NCBI RefSeq assembly: GCF_002159085.1
Contig: NZ_LZRU01000024.1
Location: 1-64,000 of the forward strand
Direction of reading: 5' to 3'
DNA from: Thermobacillus sp. ZCTH02-B1
Lineage (GTDB): Bacteria; Bacillota; Bacilli; Paenibacillales; Paenibacillaceae
Length of the DNA stretch: 64,000 bases
The notes beneath the pieces are model-generated. The model saw only the letters and a program-made list of their open reading frames with translations. It searched no databases and was not told the DNA's origin. Position numbers and translations under genes: made by a program. This document shows positions 51,951 through 59,646 of the stretch, one piece after another; position 1 is the first letter of the stretch; each line of letters starts with the position of its first letter.

Positions 51951-52742
51951 ATGGATGCGACGCGGCAGGTCGGCGTTGCGGACAAGGAGCGGCTTGATGC
52001 GGGGCGGGAGCCCGCGCTGCGGGTGACGGGCCTTGCCGCGGCCTACCGCAGGAACCGGGTGCTGGAGGACGTGACGTTCGAGATTCTGCCCGGCACGCTC
52101 ACGGCCATCGTCGGTCCGAACGGAGCGGGAAAATCGACGCTGCTCAAGACGCTGCTGGACCTCCATCCGCGGCTCTCCGGGGAGGTCCGCTTCTTCGGCA
52201 CGACGTACCGGAACGCGAAGCGCAGGGTCGGATATGTGCCGCAGCGGGGCTCGGTGGACTGGGATTTTCCGACCGACGCCCTGGATGTGGTCATGATGGG
52301 GTTGTACGGGCAGATCGGCTGGCTGAGGCGCCCGGGCCGCCGGCACCGGGAACTCGCGATGGCGGCGCTGGAGAAGATGGGCATGGGGGCGTACGCGAAA
52401 CGCCAGATCAGCGAGCTGTCCGGCGGACAGCAGCAGCGGGTGTTCCTCGCCCGCGCGCTCGTGCAGGACGCCGATCTGTACCTGCTCGACGAACCGCTGG
52501 CCGGCGTCGACGCCGCCACCGAACAGGCGATCATGGAGCTGCTCAAGACGCTCCGCTCCAACGGGAAGACGGTGATGGTCGTGCACCACGATCTGCAGAC
52601 GGTGCAAGATTGCTTCGATCACGTGCTGCTGCTGAACCGGTCGGTCATCGCCCACGGTCCGACCGCGGAAGTCTTCACGGCGGAGCATATCGGGCGAACG
52701 TACGGCGGTCTGCTCCGCGGATGGGAGAAGGTGACGGGATGA
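51951..52742 (+). CDS. mntB: Manganese ABC transporter ATP-binding protein
   Basis: The 263-residue ATPase carries Walker A AIVGPNGAGKSTLLKTL, the Q-loop region VGYVPQRGSVDWDFPTDALDVVMMGLYGQ, signature ELSGGQQQRVFLARAL, Walker B LYLLDEPLAGVD and switch MVVHHDL. The Q-loop wording QRGSVDWDFPT is characteristic of metal cluster-9-type importers. GGAGAGGAG lies upstream of the ATG. The stop overlaps the first permease start by four bases, indicating coupling. Confidence 0.92.
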   Translation: MDATRQVGVADKERLDAGREPALRVTGLAAAYRRNRVLEDVTFEILPGTLTAIVGPNGAGKSTLLKTLLDLHPRLSGEVRFFGTTYRNAKRRVGYVPQRGSVDWDFPTDALDVVMMGLYGQIGWLRRPGRRHRELAMAALEKMGMGAYAKRQISELSGGQQQRVFLARALVQDADLYLLDEPLAGVDAATEQAIMELLKTLRSNGKTVMVVHHDLQTVQDCFDHVLLLNRSVIAHGPTAEVFTAEHIGRTYGGLLRGWEKVTG

Positions 52743-53662
52743 CGGGCCTCTCCCACAACGCGCAATGGGTGCTCGTCAGCACCCTGATGCTCGGCTCGGC
52801 GGCCGGCCTGGTCGGCTGCATCGCCTATTGGAAGCGGCAAAGCCTGATGGGCGACGCGCTCGCGCACGCCGCGCTGCCGGGCGTCGTCGGCGGCTTTGCC
52901 CTTCTCGGCTTCAAGAGCCTGCCGGTCATGCTTGCGGGGGCGGCGGCGAGCGCCCTGCTCGGGGCGCTGGCCGTGGCCGCGATCCGGTCGCACACCCGCA
53001 TCAAGGAAGACACCGCGATGGGGATCATCCTGTCCGTCTTCTTCGGGCTCGGCATCATGCTGCTGACAATCGTGAACCGGATGCCGGGCGGCGGGCAGAG
53101 CGGTCTGGACAAATTCATTTTTGGCCAGGCGGCGGCGATGGTGCGGCAGGACATGCTCGTCATGACGGCCGCGGCAGTCGTCGTGCTGCTCGTCGTGCTG
53201 ATCTCGTTCAAGGAGTGGAAGCTGTATCTCTTCGACCCGGCGTTCGCGCGCGGGCTCGGGCTGAGCGGCCGGCTGATGGACGCGATATGGATGACCCTGC
53301 TCGTCGCCGTCATCGTGATCGGCATCCAGGCGGTCGGCGTCATCCTGATGGCCGCGCTGCTCATCATCCCGGCGGTCAGCGCCCGCTACTGGACGCATGC
53401 GTTCAGCCGGATGCTGGCGCTGTCGGCGCTGTTCGGCGGCGGCGCGGGGGCGGCCGGCACCTGGATCAGCACGCTGGGCGACGGCTGGCCGACCGGGCCG
53501 TTCATCGTGATCGCGGCGGCGGGGATGTTCCTCGTGTCGCTTCTCTTCGGCTTGCGAAAAGGGCTCCTCGTGACGGCGATGCTGCGGCGGAGACAGGTGC
53601 GGCGGCTGCGGGCGGAGACCGTCCGCAGCGAAACGCTCGCGGAAGGGGAGGCGCTGCCATGA
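52739..53662 (+). CDS. mntC: Manganese ABC transporter permease
   Basis: The 307-residue ABC-3 family permease has eight or nine helices. It shows GLVGCIAYWKRQSLMGDALAHAALPGVVGGFALLG and the cytoplasmic ATPase-contact region SFKEWKLYLFDPAFARGLGLSGRLMD. VIVIGIQAVGVILMAALLIIPAVSARYW is the family's most conserved stretch. It starts inside the mntB stop codon, and the second permease starts inside its own stop codon. In B. subtilis naming this is MntC. Confidence 0.9.
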   Translation: MTGLSHNAQWVLVSTLMLGSAAGLVGCIAYWKRQSLMGDALAHAALPGVVGGFALLGFKSLPVMLAGAAASALLGALAVAAIRSHTRIKEDTAMGIILSVFFGLGIMLLTIVNRMPGGGQSGLDKFIFGQAAAMVRQDMLVMTAAAVVVLLVVLISFKEWKLYLFDPAFARGLGLSGRLMDAIWMTLLVAVIVIGIQAVGVILMAALLIIPAVSARYWTHAFSRMLALSALFGGGAGAAGTWISTLGDGWPTGPFIVIAAAGMFLVSLLFGLRKGLLVTAMLRRRQVRRLRAETVRSETLAEGEALP

Positions 53663-54570
53663 CGGGCTATGACGGATGGATTCTGCTCACGGCCTCGCTC
53701 GTCGGCCTGACCTGCGGCCTCGTCGGTTCGCTGCTCATCCTGCGGCGCATGGCGATGATGGCGGACGCGATCAGCCACTCGGTGCTGCTCGGCATCGTCG
53801 TCGCCTACCTCGTCACGCGGGAGCTCAGCGGCGTGCACATGCTGATCGGAGCGGCGGCGGCCGGCCTGCTCACGGCGGTGCTCGTGCAGTGGCTGCACCA
53901 GCTTGGCGTGCGGCAGGAGGCGTCGATCGGCATCGTGTTCACGACGCTGTTCGCGATCGGCGTCGTGCTGATCGCGACGAAGGTCGGCAACGCGCATCTC
54001 GACGTGCAGCACGCGCTGATGGGCGAGATCGCGTTCATCCCGTGGGAGACGGTGCGTGTCCCGGGGATCGGCGACATTCCCGAAGCGGTGCTGATGCTGC
54101 TGATCGTGCTGGCCGTCGTCGGCGGGCTGATCCTCGCGCTCTACAAGGAGTGGAAGATCACCTCCTTCGATCCGGCGCTGGCGGCGGCGCTCGGCCTTCC
54201 GGTCGCGTTCATGCACCATCTGTTCATGGCGATGGTCTCCGTGACGGCGGTCGCTTCGTTCGACGCGGTCGGCGCGATCCTCGTGATCGCGATGCTGATC
54301 ACGCCCGCCGCGGCCGCGTATCTGTGGACGGACCGGCTGTCCGTCATGCTTCTCTTGAGCGGACTGTTCGGCGTGGCATCCGCCTGCGCGGGCTACGCCG
54401 TTGCCTGGCTGATCGACACGTCGATCTCGGGATCGATGGCGTTCGCGACGGGCGTGCTGTTCCTCGTCAGCTCCCTGGCCGCGCCGCGGCACGGCGTGCT
54501 CGCGCGGAGGCTGCGGGCCCGGCGCGCCGGAGCGGCACCGTCCCGGGCGCAACGGACAACCGGCGCCTGA
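53659..54570 (+). CDS. mntD: Manganese ABC transporter permease
   Basis: The 303-residue second ABC-3 permease is paralogous to the gene before it. It has GLTCGLVGSLLILRRMAMMADAISHSVLLGIVVAYLV, the coupling segment LYKEWKITSFDPALAAALGLPVAFMHHLFMAMVSVTAVASFDAVGAILVIAMLITPAAAAYLW and an Arg-rich C-terminus. Heterodimeric permeases are usual for manganese and zinc importers. It overlaps the upstream gene by four bases and ends the operon. Confidence 0.9.
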   Translation: MTGYDGWILLTASLVGLTCGLVGSLLILRRMAMMADAISHSVLLGIVVAYLVTRELSGVHMLIGAAAAGLLTAVLVQWLHQLGVRQEASIGIVFTTLFAIGVVLIATKVGNAHLDVQHALMGEIAFIPWETVRVPGIGDIPEAVLMLLIVLAVVGGLILALYKEWKITSFDPALAAALGLPVAFMHHLFMAMVSVTAVASFDAVGAILVIAMLITPAAAAYLWTDRLSVMLLLSGLFGVASACAGYAVAWLIDTSISGSMAFATGVLFLVSSLAAPRHGVLARRLRARRAGAAPSRAQRTTGA

Positions 54571-54576
54571 ACCCCG

Positions 54577-54635
54577 CACCCGGGCGTTTCGTTTTCCGAC
54601 GGAACGCGCGAAACGGGGGCACGGGCGCTTTTTTT
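54577..54635 (+). terminator. Probable terminator of mntABCD
   Basis: CGTTTCG and CGAAACG can pair within a larger GC-rich imperfect stem (about 54586-54628), followed by CTTTTTTTC. Confidence 0.5.
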
Positions 54636-54639
54636 CATG

Positions 54640-54645
54640 TATAAT
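54640..54645 (+). promoter_or_regulatory. -10 element of speE
   Basis: TATAAT lies about 40 bases before the chosen TTG start and directly overlaps an upstream in-frame ATG, which argues against that ATG. No clear -35 hexamer is seen. Confidence 0.5.
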
Positions 54646-54685
54646 GAAAGGGTACGAAATACGGGGTTGCATCGGGAGGTTGACA

Positions 54686-55558
54686 TTGGACAAGCAGCGT
54701 TATCTTCAACGTACGCAGGACGGTCTGTGGCTGACCGAGGACGAGAAGGAGAATCTGAAGCTCAGCTACCGGGTCCGGGACGTGTTGTTCGAGGAACAGA
54801 GCCCGTTCCAGCACGTGATGGTGCTCGATTCGTACGATTTCGGGCCGATGCTGGTGCTGGACGGCGTCGTGCAGACGACGTCGGTTGACGGACACATCTA
54901 CAACGAGATGCTCGCGCACATGCCGTTGACGCTGCATCCCGCGCCGCGCCGCGTGCTCATCATCGGCGGCGGCGACTGCGGCGTCGCGAAGGAAGCGGCG
55001 AAATACGACGTCGTCGAGACGATCGATCTCGTCGAGATCGACGAGGCCGTCGTCCGGGCGTGCAGGAAGCACATGCCGGAGGTGTCCGGCGGCGAGCATC
55101 CGGATCCGCGCATTCGCCATCACTACTCGGACGGCGTCGAGTTCGTGAAAGGCCGGCAGGGTGAATACGACGTCATCATCGTCGATTCCTCCGATCCGGT
55201 CGGGCCCGCCGAGCAGTTGTTCAGCTCCGCGTTCTACCGGGATCTGCATGCCGCGTTGGACGAAGGCGGCCTGATGGTCTGCCAGAGCCAGTCGCCGATC
55301 TTCCACCGGGACGTCATGCTGCGCACCTGGGAGAGGATCGGCAGCCTGTTCCCCCACGTCCGGATGTACACGGCGGTCGTGCCGACGTACCCGGGCGGGC
55401 TGTGGAGCTTCACCCTCGGCTCGAAGCGGCCGCTTCCGGCGCCGGAGGAGATCCGTTTCGATAAAGAGGCCTTCTACGTGAACGAGAACGTGCTGCGCGC
55501 TTCCTTCGCGCTGCCGGCCTTCCTCGAGAAGCTGATCCGGGAGCGCGGCGGAAAGTAA
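54686..55558 (+). CDS. speE: Polyamine aminopropyltransferase (spermidine synthase)
   Basis: SpeE transfers an aminopropyl group from decarboxylated S-adenosylmethionine to putrescine. The 290-residue protein has MVLDSYDFGPMLVLDGVVQTTSVDGHIYNEMLAHMPL and the cofactor loop VLIIGGGDCGVAKEAAKYDVVETIDLVEIDEAV. The catalytic region is DVIIVDSSDPVGPAEQLFSSAFYRDL, followed by VPTYPGGLWSFTLGS. I start it at the TTG at 54686, with GGGAGG six bases upstream. The ATG at 54644 sits on the -10 element and would not be transcribed. It is a single-gene unit ending in a strong terminator. Confidence 0.94.
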   Translation: MDKQRYLQRTQDGLWLTEDEKENLKLSYRVRDVLFEEQSPFQHVMVLDSYDFGPMLVLDGVVQTTSVDGHIYNEMLAHMPLTLHPAPRRVLIIGGGDCGVAKEAAKYDVVETIDLVEIDEAVVRACRKHMPEVSGGEHPDPRIRHHYSDGVEFVKGRQGEYDVIIVDSSDPVGPAEQLFSSAFYRDLHAALDEGGLMVCQSQSPIFHRDVMLRTWERIGSLFPHVRMYTAVVPTYPGGLWSFTLGSKRPLPAPEEIRFDKEAFYVNENVLRASFALPAFLEKLIRERGGK

Positions 55559-55585
55559 GGCCCCATCACGCATGCGAACCGCAAC

Positions 55586-55631
55586 GGAAAAGCCTTGTCA
55601 CGCGGCATCGGGCCGCGGACAAGGCTTTTCT
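55586..55631. terminator. Bidirectional terminator between speE and the MFS gene
   Basis: AAAAGCCTTGTC (55588-55599) and GACAAGGCTTTT (55618-55629) form a perfect 12-bp stem with an inner GC hairpin. It can act in both directions. Confidence 0.9.
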
Positions 55632-55680
55632 TGTCCCCGTGCTGCCCTTGGGATCGGGCATGTCCGTCCGGCGGCACGCG

Positions 55681-56925
55681 TCACTCCTGCACGGGCCGGC
55701 CCGCTTCGCGCAGCGCCCGGCTTCCGGCCGGCCAGAGCGTCAAGAGGCTGAACAGCGCGCCGCTGATGACCAGCAGCCGTTCGATCGGGACGATGTCGGC
55801 GGCCGGTCCGAAAAGGAACATGCCGATCGGCATCATCGAGGAAGTAATCATGTTGAACACGCCGAACACCCGCCCCAGATAGACGTCGTCCACCTTTTCC
55901 TGCAGGAGGACCTGGGCCGGCGTATAGAGCAGGGGCGACGCGATGCCCGCCACGCCCATGACGGTCAGGTATGCCCAGAACGAGAAAACGATGCAGCCGA
56001 GGCCGACCGTGCTGAGTCCGAGCGCGGCGCAGGCGAGCGCGATCGTGTGCGTCCGGTTCCGGAAGCCGCCCCAGGCGGCGATCAGCGCGCCGCCCAGCAT
56101 CATGCCGGCCGAATAGACGATCTCGATCGCCGTCAGCTTCCAGTATTCGCCGCCGAACGTGCGCGCCACCTGCAGCGGCGTCAGATACGCGGCCGGCGCC
56201 ATCAGCAGAAACGCCAGGGCGAAGAAGGACAGATACTGCTTCAGGAACGGATGGTTGCGGATGTAGCCCAGTCCCGCCCGAAGCTCTCCGAGGTATCCGT
56301 TCGTTTCATCCTTTCCGGACTTGTCCCGGGCTCGACCGGGCACGCGCACCAGGCCGAGCAGGATCGCAATGCCTGCCGACGCGGTGACGACGTCGATCAT
56401 GAAAATGATCTCGATGGAGGCCCAGGCGAGCAGCGAGGCGCTTACGATCGGCGCGACCAGCGTCATGAACGACTGCAGGCTCCCGAAAATGCCGTTTACC
56501 GCGGTCAGCCGATCTTCGGGCACGAGCTGCGGCAGCAGCGCGCCGACCGCCGGCGTCTGGACGCCCGCGCCCGCCGCGCGGATCGCCGAGATCGCGAACA
56601 GCAGCCACAGCGCGTCGTATCCCGCCGCGAACAGCAGGATGAGGACGAGCGTCGCGGCGGCGATGCCGGCGTCGGAGAGGGCGATGAGCAGCTTGCGGTC
56701 GTACCGGTCCGCCCAAACGCCGGCGAACGGCGAGAGGATGAAGGTCGGCAGAAAGCCGCAAATGATCGAGATCGTCATCATGACGCCGGATTCCGTGGCC
56801 AGCGTGATGTGCCACAGGATCGCGTACTGCACCAGCAGCGATCCGAACATCGAGAAGGTCTGGCTGCCGAGGAACAGCGCGGTGTTCTTCTTCCAGTTCG
56901 TTTGCGCGTTCATTGCGACGTTCAC
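55681..56925 (-). CDS. MFS efflux transporter, divergent from the blaI-type regulator
   Basis: The 414-residue protein has twelve predicted helices and the MFS loop FAGVWADRYDRKLLIALSDAG. TNWKKNTALFLGSQTFSMFGSLLVQYAILWHIT and GLGYIRNHPFLKQYLSFFALAFLLMAPAAYLTPLQVARTFGG resemble macrolide-type and related multidrug exporters of Firmicutes. The substrate is not proven. The start is uncertain: GGAG lies eleven bases before a GTG at 56925, with alternatives at 56937 (GTG) and 56913 (ATG). Its probable promoter overlaps a BlaI-type operator, so it is likely induced with the regulator and sensor genes on the other strand. Confidence 0.82.
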   Translation of the reverse strand: MNVAMNAQTNWKKNTALFLGSQTFSMFGSLLVQYAILWHITLATESGVMMTISIICGFLPTFILSPFAGVWADRYDRKLLIALSDAGIAAATLVLILLFAAGYDALWLLFAISAIRAAGAGVQTPAVGALLPQLVPEDRLTAVNGIFGSLQSFMTLVAPIVSASLLAWASIEIIFMIDVVTASAGIAILLGLVRVPGRARDKSGKDETNGYLGELRAGLGYIRNHPFLKQYLSFFALAFLLMAPAAYLTPLQVARTFGGEYWKLTAIEIVYSAGMMLGGALIAAWGGFRNRTHTIALACAALGLSTVGLGCIVFSFWAYLTVMGVAGIASPLLYTPAQVLLQEKVDDVYLGRVFGVFNMITSSMMPIGMFLFGPAADIVPIERLLVISGALFSLLTLWPAGSRALREAGRPVQE

Positions 56926-57062
56926 AGGTGCTTTCACTCCAAAGCGTCGTTGCGCCCTCCGTCCCCTGCATCATATCAATATCGCACAACCGGCGGCGCA
57001 TTTCCAGCTGGGGCGTGGCCGCTTTGTCCGCCGCGGTTTGCCGCGGTTGCCCGGGGAATCGG

Positions 57063-57092
57063 AACATAAGGTTGACAAGCCTTCGATTACAA
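57063..57092 (-). promoter_or_regulatory. Promoter of the divergent MFS exporter
   Basis: On the minus strand TTGTAA (57092-57087) and TATGTT (57068-57063) are 18 bases apart. The -35 hexamer lies inside operator 1 of the BlaI-type pair. Confidence 0.5.
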
Positions 57093-57101
57093 GTGTAATC
57101 T
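57072..57101 (+). promoter_or_regulatory. Promoter of the blaI/M56 operon
   Basis: TTGACA (57072-57077) and TAATCT (57096-57101) are 18 bases apart, and the spacer and -10 are covered by operator 1. Confidence 0.65.
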
Positions 57102-57123
57102 GATATTGATTACACTTGTAATT
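57085..57123. promoter_or_regulatory. Paired BlaI/MecI-type operators
   Basis: GATTACAAGTGTAATC (57085-57100) and GATTACACTTGTAATT (57108-57123) are two dyads of the TTACAnnTGTAA type used by BlaI, MecI and CopY repressors. Their centres are 23 bases apart, about two helical turns, so dimers would bind the same face. They cover the promoters of both divergent transcripts. Confidence 0.8.
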
Positions 57124-57144
57124 TTTCGCGGGGAGTTGTGACGG

Positions 57145-57531
57145 ATGGGCGGCATTCCGAGAATATCCGACGCGGAATGGGAAGTGATGCAGGTGCTCTG
57201 GTCAAACGCGGCGCCGATGACCGCGCAGGAGGTGATCGACCGGCTTGCTCCGGCGAGGGCTTGGAGTCCGCGCACGGTGAAGACGCTGCTCAACCGGCTG
57301 CTGAAGAAGGGCGCCGTCCGCCACGAAGTCCGGGGCAAAATGTACGTCTATTCCCCGGCCGTGAGCGAGGAGGCGTGCGTGCGGGAGGAGCGGCGCCATT
57401 TTCTGCAGCGGATTTACGGCGGCGCGCTGGCCCCGATGATCGCGCATTTCCTGAAGGATGAGCGGCTGACCCGCGAAGAGATCGAGGAGCTCAGGCGCAT
57501 CCTGGACGAGAAGGTGCGGGAAACGCCATGA
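57145..57531 (+). CDS. blaI: BlaI/MecI/CopY family transcriptional repressor
   Basis: The 128-residue winged-helix protein has PRISDAEWEVMQVLWSNAAPMTAQEVIDRLAPARAWSPRTVKTLLNRLLKKGAVRHEVRGKMYVYSPAVSEE, the complete BlaI DNA-binding domain. A C-terminal dimerisation helix follows. In known systems the repressor is cleaved when the partner M56 protease senses its signal. Two matching operators lie just upstream. The gene overlaps the M56 gene by four bases. The symbol denotes the family; no beta-lactamase gene is nearby, so the regulated function is probably the divergent exporter and this operon itself. Confidence 0.92.
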   Translation: MGGIPRISDAEWEVMQVLWSNAAPMTAQEVIDRLAPARAWSPRTVKTLLNRLLKKGAVRHEVRGKMYVYSPAVSEEACVREERRHFLQRIYGGALAPMIAHFLKDERLTREEIEELRRILDEKVRETP

Positions 57532-58964
57532 CGGGGCTTTCGGCGCTCAGGGAGCTGTTCCTGTCCTTTCTGCATCTGTCGCTGGCGGGATCCGTCGTCA
57601 TGGCGCTCGCGCTGTTCACGCGGGCTTTGCTGGGAAGGAGACGCGACCCGCGGATCTTCCATATTCTGTGGATCGCGCTGGCCGCGCGCCTGCTCATCCC
57701 GTGGTCGCCGATGCCGGGGTTCGACTGGCGGGATGCGGCGCACGCGCTGGCCGGCGCCGGATTTCGGCCCGCCGCCGGGCTTGATTCCGCGCTTCCGATG
57801 CCAAAGTCGGCATTTGCGGAGCCGGTCGATCCTGCGGGAGGCGTTCCGCCTGTCGATTGGACCGGGGTTGCAACCGGCGTATGGCTTGCCGGCGCTGCGG
57901 CCGCCGCCGTCTCCTTCGCGGCGTCGCATTGGCGATTCCGGTCGGCCGTCCGCAGACGGGCCGTACCGGTCGGCGGGGACGGACGTTCTTTGCGGGAATG
58001 CCTCGATGCGTGCCGGGCGGAGCTGGGCGTCCGCGCGCCGGTCGAGCTGCGGATGACGGCGCTCGTGTCGTCGCCGGCGGCTTTCGGCCTGCGGAAGCCG
58101 GTCATTCTCGTCCCGCGGGAGCTCGCCGGACGTCTCGGCCGTGAAGAATGGTCGTGCATCTTCGCGCACGAGCTGATCCACGTGAAGCGGTTGGACACGC
58201 TCTGGAACACCTTGATGGCGGCGTTCGCGGCTGCGCACTGGTTCAATCCGCTCGCCCGGATCGCCTGGCGGGCGATGCGGGAGGATCAGGAACTGGCCTG
58301 CGACGCGGCGCTGATCCGTCGGATGGATCCCGTCCGCTACGGGCGCACCCTGCTCAGGGTGGCGGAACTTCAGGCGGCCGGCGGCGATCGCGCCGCCGTC
58401 CCGTTCCTGTCGGGCAGAAGGAAATCGGTGCTGAGGAGGATGGATATGCTGTTTTCGAGGAAAAGCGCGGCGTTCACCCTGCTCGCCGCCCTCTGCATCG
58501 CGGCGGTGTCGGCGGTGGTGGTGCCCTCTCCGGAACTGCGGGCCGGCTCGGCGGCGCCCGGGTCCGCTCCGGCAGGTGCGTTCATCGCTCCCGTATCCGG
58601 CACGATCGTGTCGGGCTACGGCGAAGCGAAGAAGTACAATGTCCACGCGATCGCCATCGCAGCCGAGGAGGGGACGCCCGTTAACGCGGCGGCCGACGGC
58701 ATCGTGATCCGGGCCGGGCGCGAGGGCGGCGACGGCAATCGCATCGTCATCGCCCACGCCGGCGGATACGAATCGGTGTACAACCATCTGCGGGACATCC
58801 TGGTGGCGGAAGGCGAGCGGGTACGGCGGGGCCAGCAAATCGGCACGGTGGGGTCCACCGGCAACAGCACCGGACCGCACCTGTCGTTCGAGCTGCTGCG
58901 CGGCGGCGAATTCGTCGATCCGGAGAGCGTGATCGCATTCGACATGCCGCGATGGGATTCGTAA
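57528..58964 (+). CDS. M56 (BlaR1-like) sensor protease with degenerate M23/LytM extracellular domain
   Basis: The 478-residue protein has N-terminal helices and an M56 metalloprotease domain with HELIHVKRLD (His214, Glu215, His218) and a downstream Glu in DQELACDAALI. A last transmembrane helix (about 316-332) leads to an extracellular M23-type domain (about 355-470). BlaR1 normally carries a penicillin-binding sensor at this place. In this M23 domain the first ligand His373 is present, but the Asp expected four residues later is Ile377. The closing HxH is HLS (His451, Ser453), so two of three zinc ligands are lost. I infer a non-enzymatic wall-fragment sensor. It is coupled to blaI by an ATGA overlap. 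Confidence 0.88.
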   Translation: MTGLSALRELFLSFLHLSLAGSVVMALALFTRALLGRRRDPRIFHILWIALAARLLIPWSPMPGFDWRDAAHALAGAGFRPAAGLDSALPMPKSAFAEPVDPAGGVPPVDWTGVATGVWLAGAAAAAVSFAASHWRFRSAVRRRAVPVGGDGRSLRECLDACRAELGVRAPVELRMTALVSSPAAFGLRKPVILVPRELAGRLGREEWSCIFAHELIHVKRLDTLWNTLMAAFAAAHWFNPLARIAWRAMREDQELACDAALIRRMDPVRYGRTLLRVAELQAAGGDRAAVPFLSGRRKSVLRRMDMLFSRKSAAFTLLAALCIAAVSAVVVPSPELRAGSAAPGSAPAGAFIAPVSGTIVSGYGEAKKYNVHAIAIAAEEGTPVNAAADGIVIRAGREGGDGNRIVIAHAGGYESVYNHLRDILVAEGERVRRGQQIGTVGSTGNSTGPHLSFELLRGGEFVDPESVIAFDMPRWDS

Positions 58965-59012
58965 GCGGCCGATCCGCGTTTTGTGCGTCCGCTCGCAGGC
59001 GGTGCAATGGAA

Positions 59013-59042
59013 GCGGCGCTCCGGTCCGGGCCGGAGCGCCGC
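59013..59042 (+). terminator. Hairpin after the M56 gene, weak terminator
   Basis: GCGGCGCTCCGG pairs with CCGGAGCGCCGC around a short loop, a very stable stem, but only ATGTTTG follows instead of a T-run. Confidence 0.4.
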
Positions 59043-59097
59043 ATGTTTGATCGCCACCATCGACGGGCAGGCGGACGACGGGCAATCGGTCCTCCGC

Positions 59098-59170
59098 CTA
59101 ATTCAGCCGGTAGACCATCTCGTATTTGTTGCCGCACGGGTCCGAGAAATACACTGCATTATAGGTCGGG
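59098..59170 (-). pseudogene. C-terminal remnant of a VOC (glyoxalase-like) protein
   Basis: Read on the minus strand the segment encodes NAVYFSDPCGNKYEMVYRLN followed by a stop. This is the usual last strand of VOC/glyoxalase proteins (xAVYFxDPDGNxxE). Nothing of the preceding 100 or so residues remains, and no start codon is present. A degraded regulator lies next to it on the same strand. Confidence 0.65.
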
Positions 59171-59276
59171 CTAGGGTTTGCCAGTCTTCAGGCACCGATT
59201 GCAGCGTAACCGTTCCGGACCCGCAACCTGCCGAAGGCTGCCCGTGAAGGCAGCCTTCTTCCGTTTGGGGGCCCGC

Positions 59277-59554
59277 TTACGTTCGCACTTCCGTCGCTTC
59301 GCGGATGCGCCGCAGCCTCTCTTCCCAATGGCGGCGCATCAGCAGCGGCTCCAGCTTCACGTGCGCCGGCAGGTAATAGCCGCCCTTCCGCCCCGTCTCC
59401 GCCGCGATCGGCACGCCGCTCGCGCAGAGCGCGTCGATGCACCGGTAGACGGTGCGGATGTGCACCTCCAGCTCCTCCGCGAGATGCCGGGCCGTCATCC
59501 GGTCCCTGACCTGAGCAGCATCAGAATGGCGAGCAGGTTGTCCGCCCCGGGCAT
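59277..59554 (-). pseudogene. Truncated and frameshifted HTH regulator (YafY/DeoR-like)
   Basis: GAGGTGAGGGG precedes an ATG (59554) starting MPGADNLLAILMLLRSG, after which that frame stops. One base away the text continues RMTARHLAEELEVHIRTVYRCIDALCASGVPIAAETGRKGGYYLPAHVKLEPLL, a clear YafY-type N-terminal helix-turn-helix. A single-base frameshift near 59505 and loss of the C-terminal WYL-like part (normally 200 or more residues) make it a pseudogene. It and the VOC remnant probably derive from one lost operon. Confidence 0.72.
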
Positions 59555-59646
59555 CCCCTCACCTCCGTTTCGTGCCCGGCCGGATCGGAAAACGGGCCGC
59601 GGCGCGGCGAAGCGGGCATGCGCTTGCCGCCGGCACCGAATCCCGT

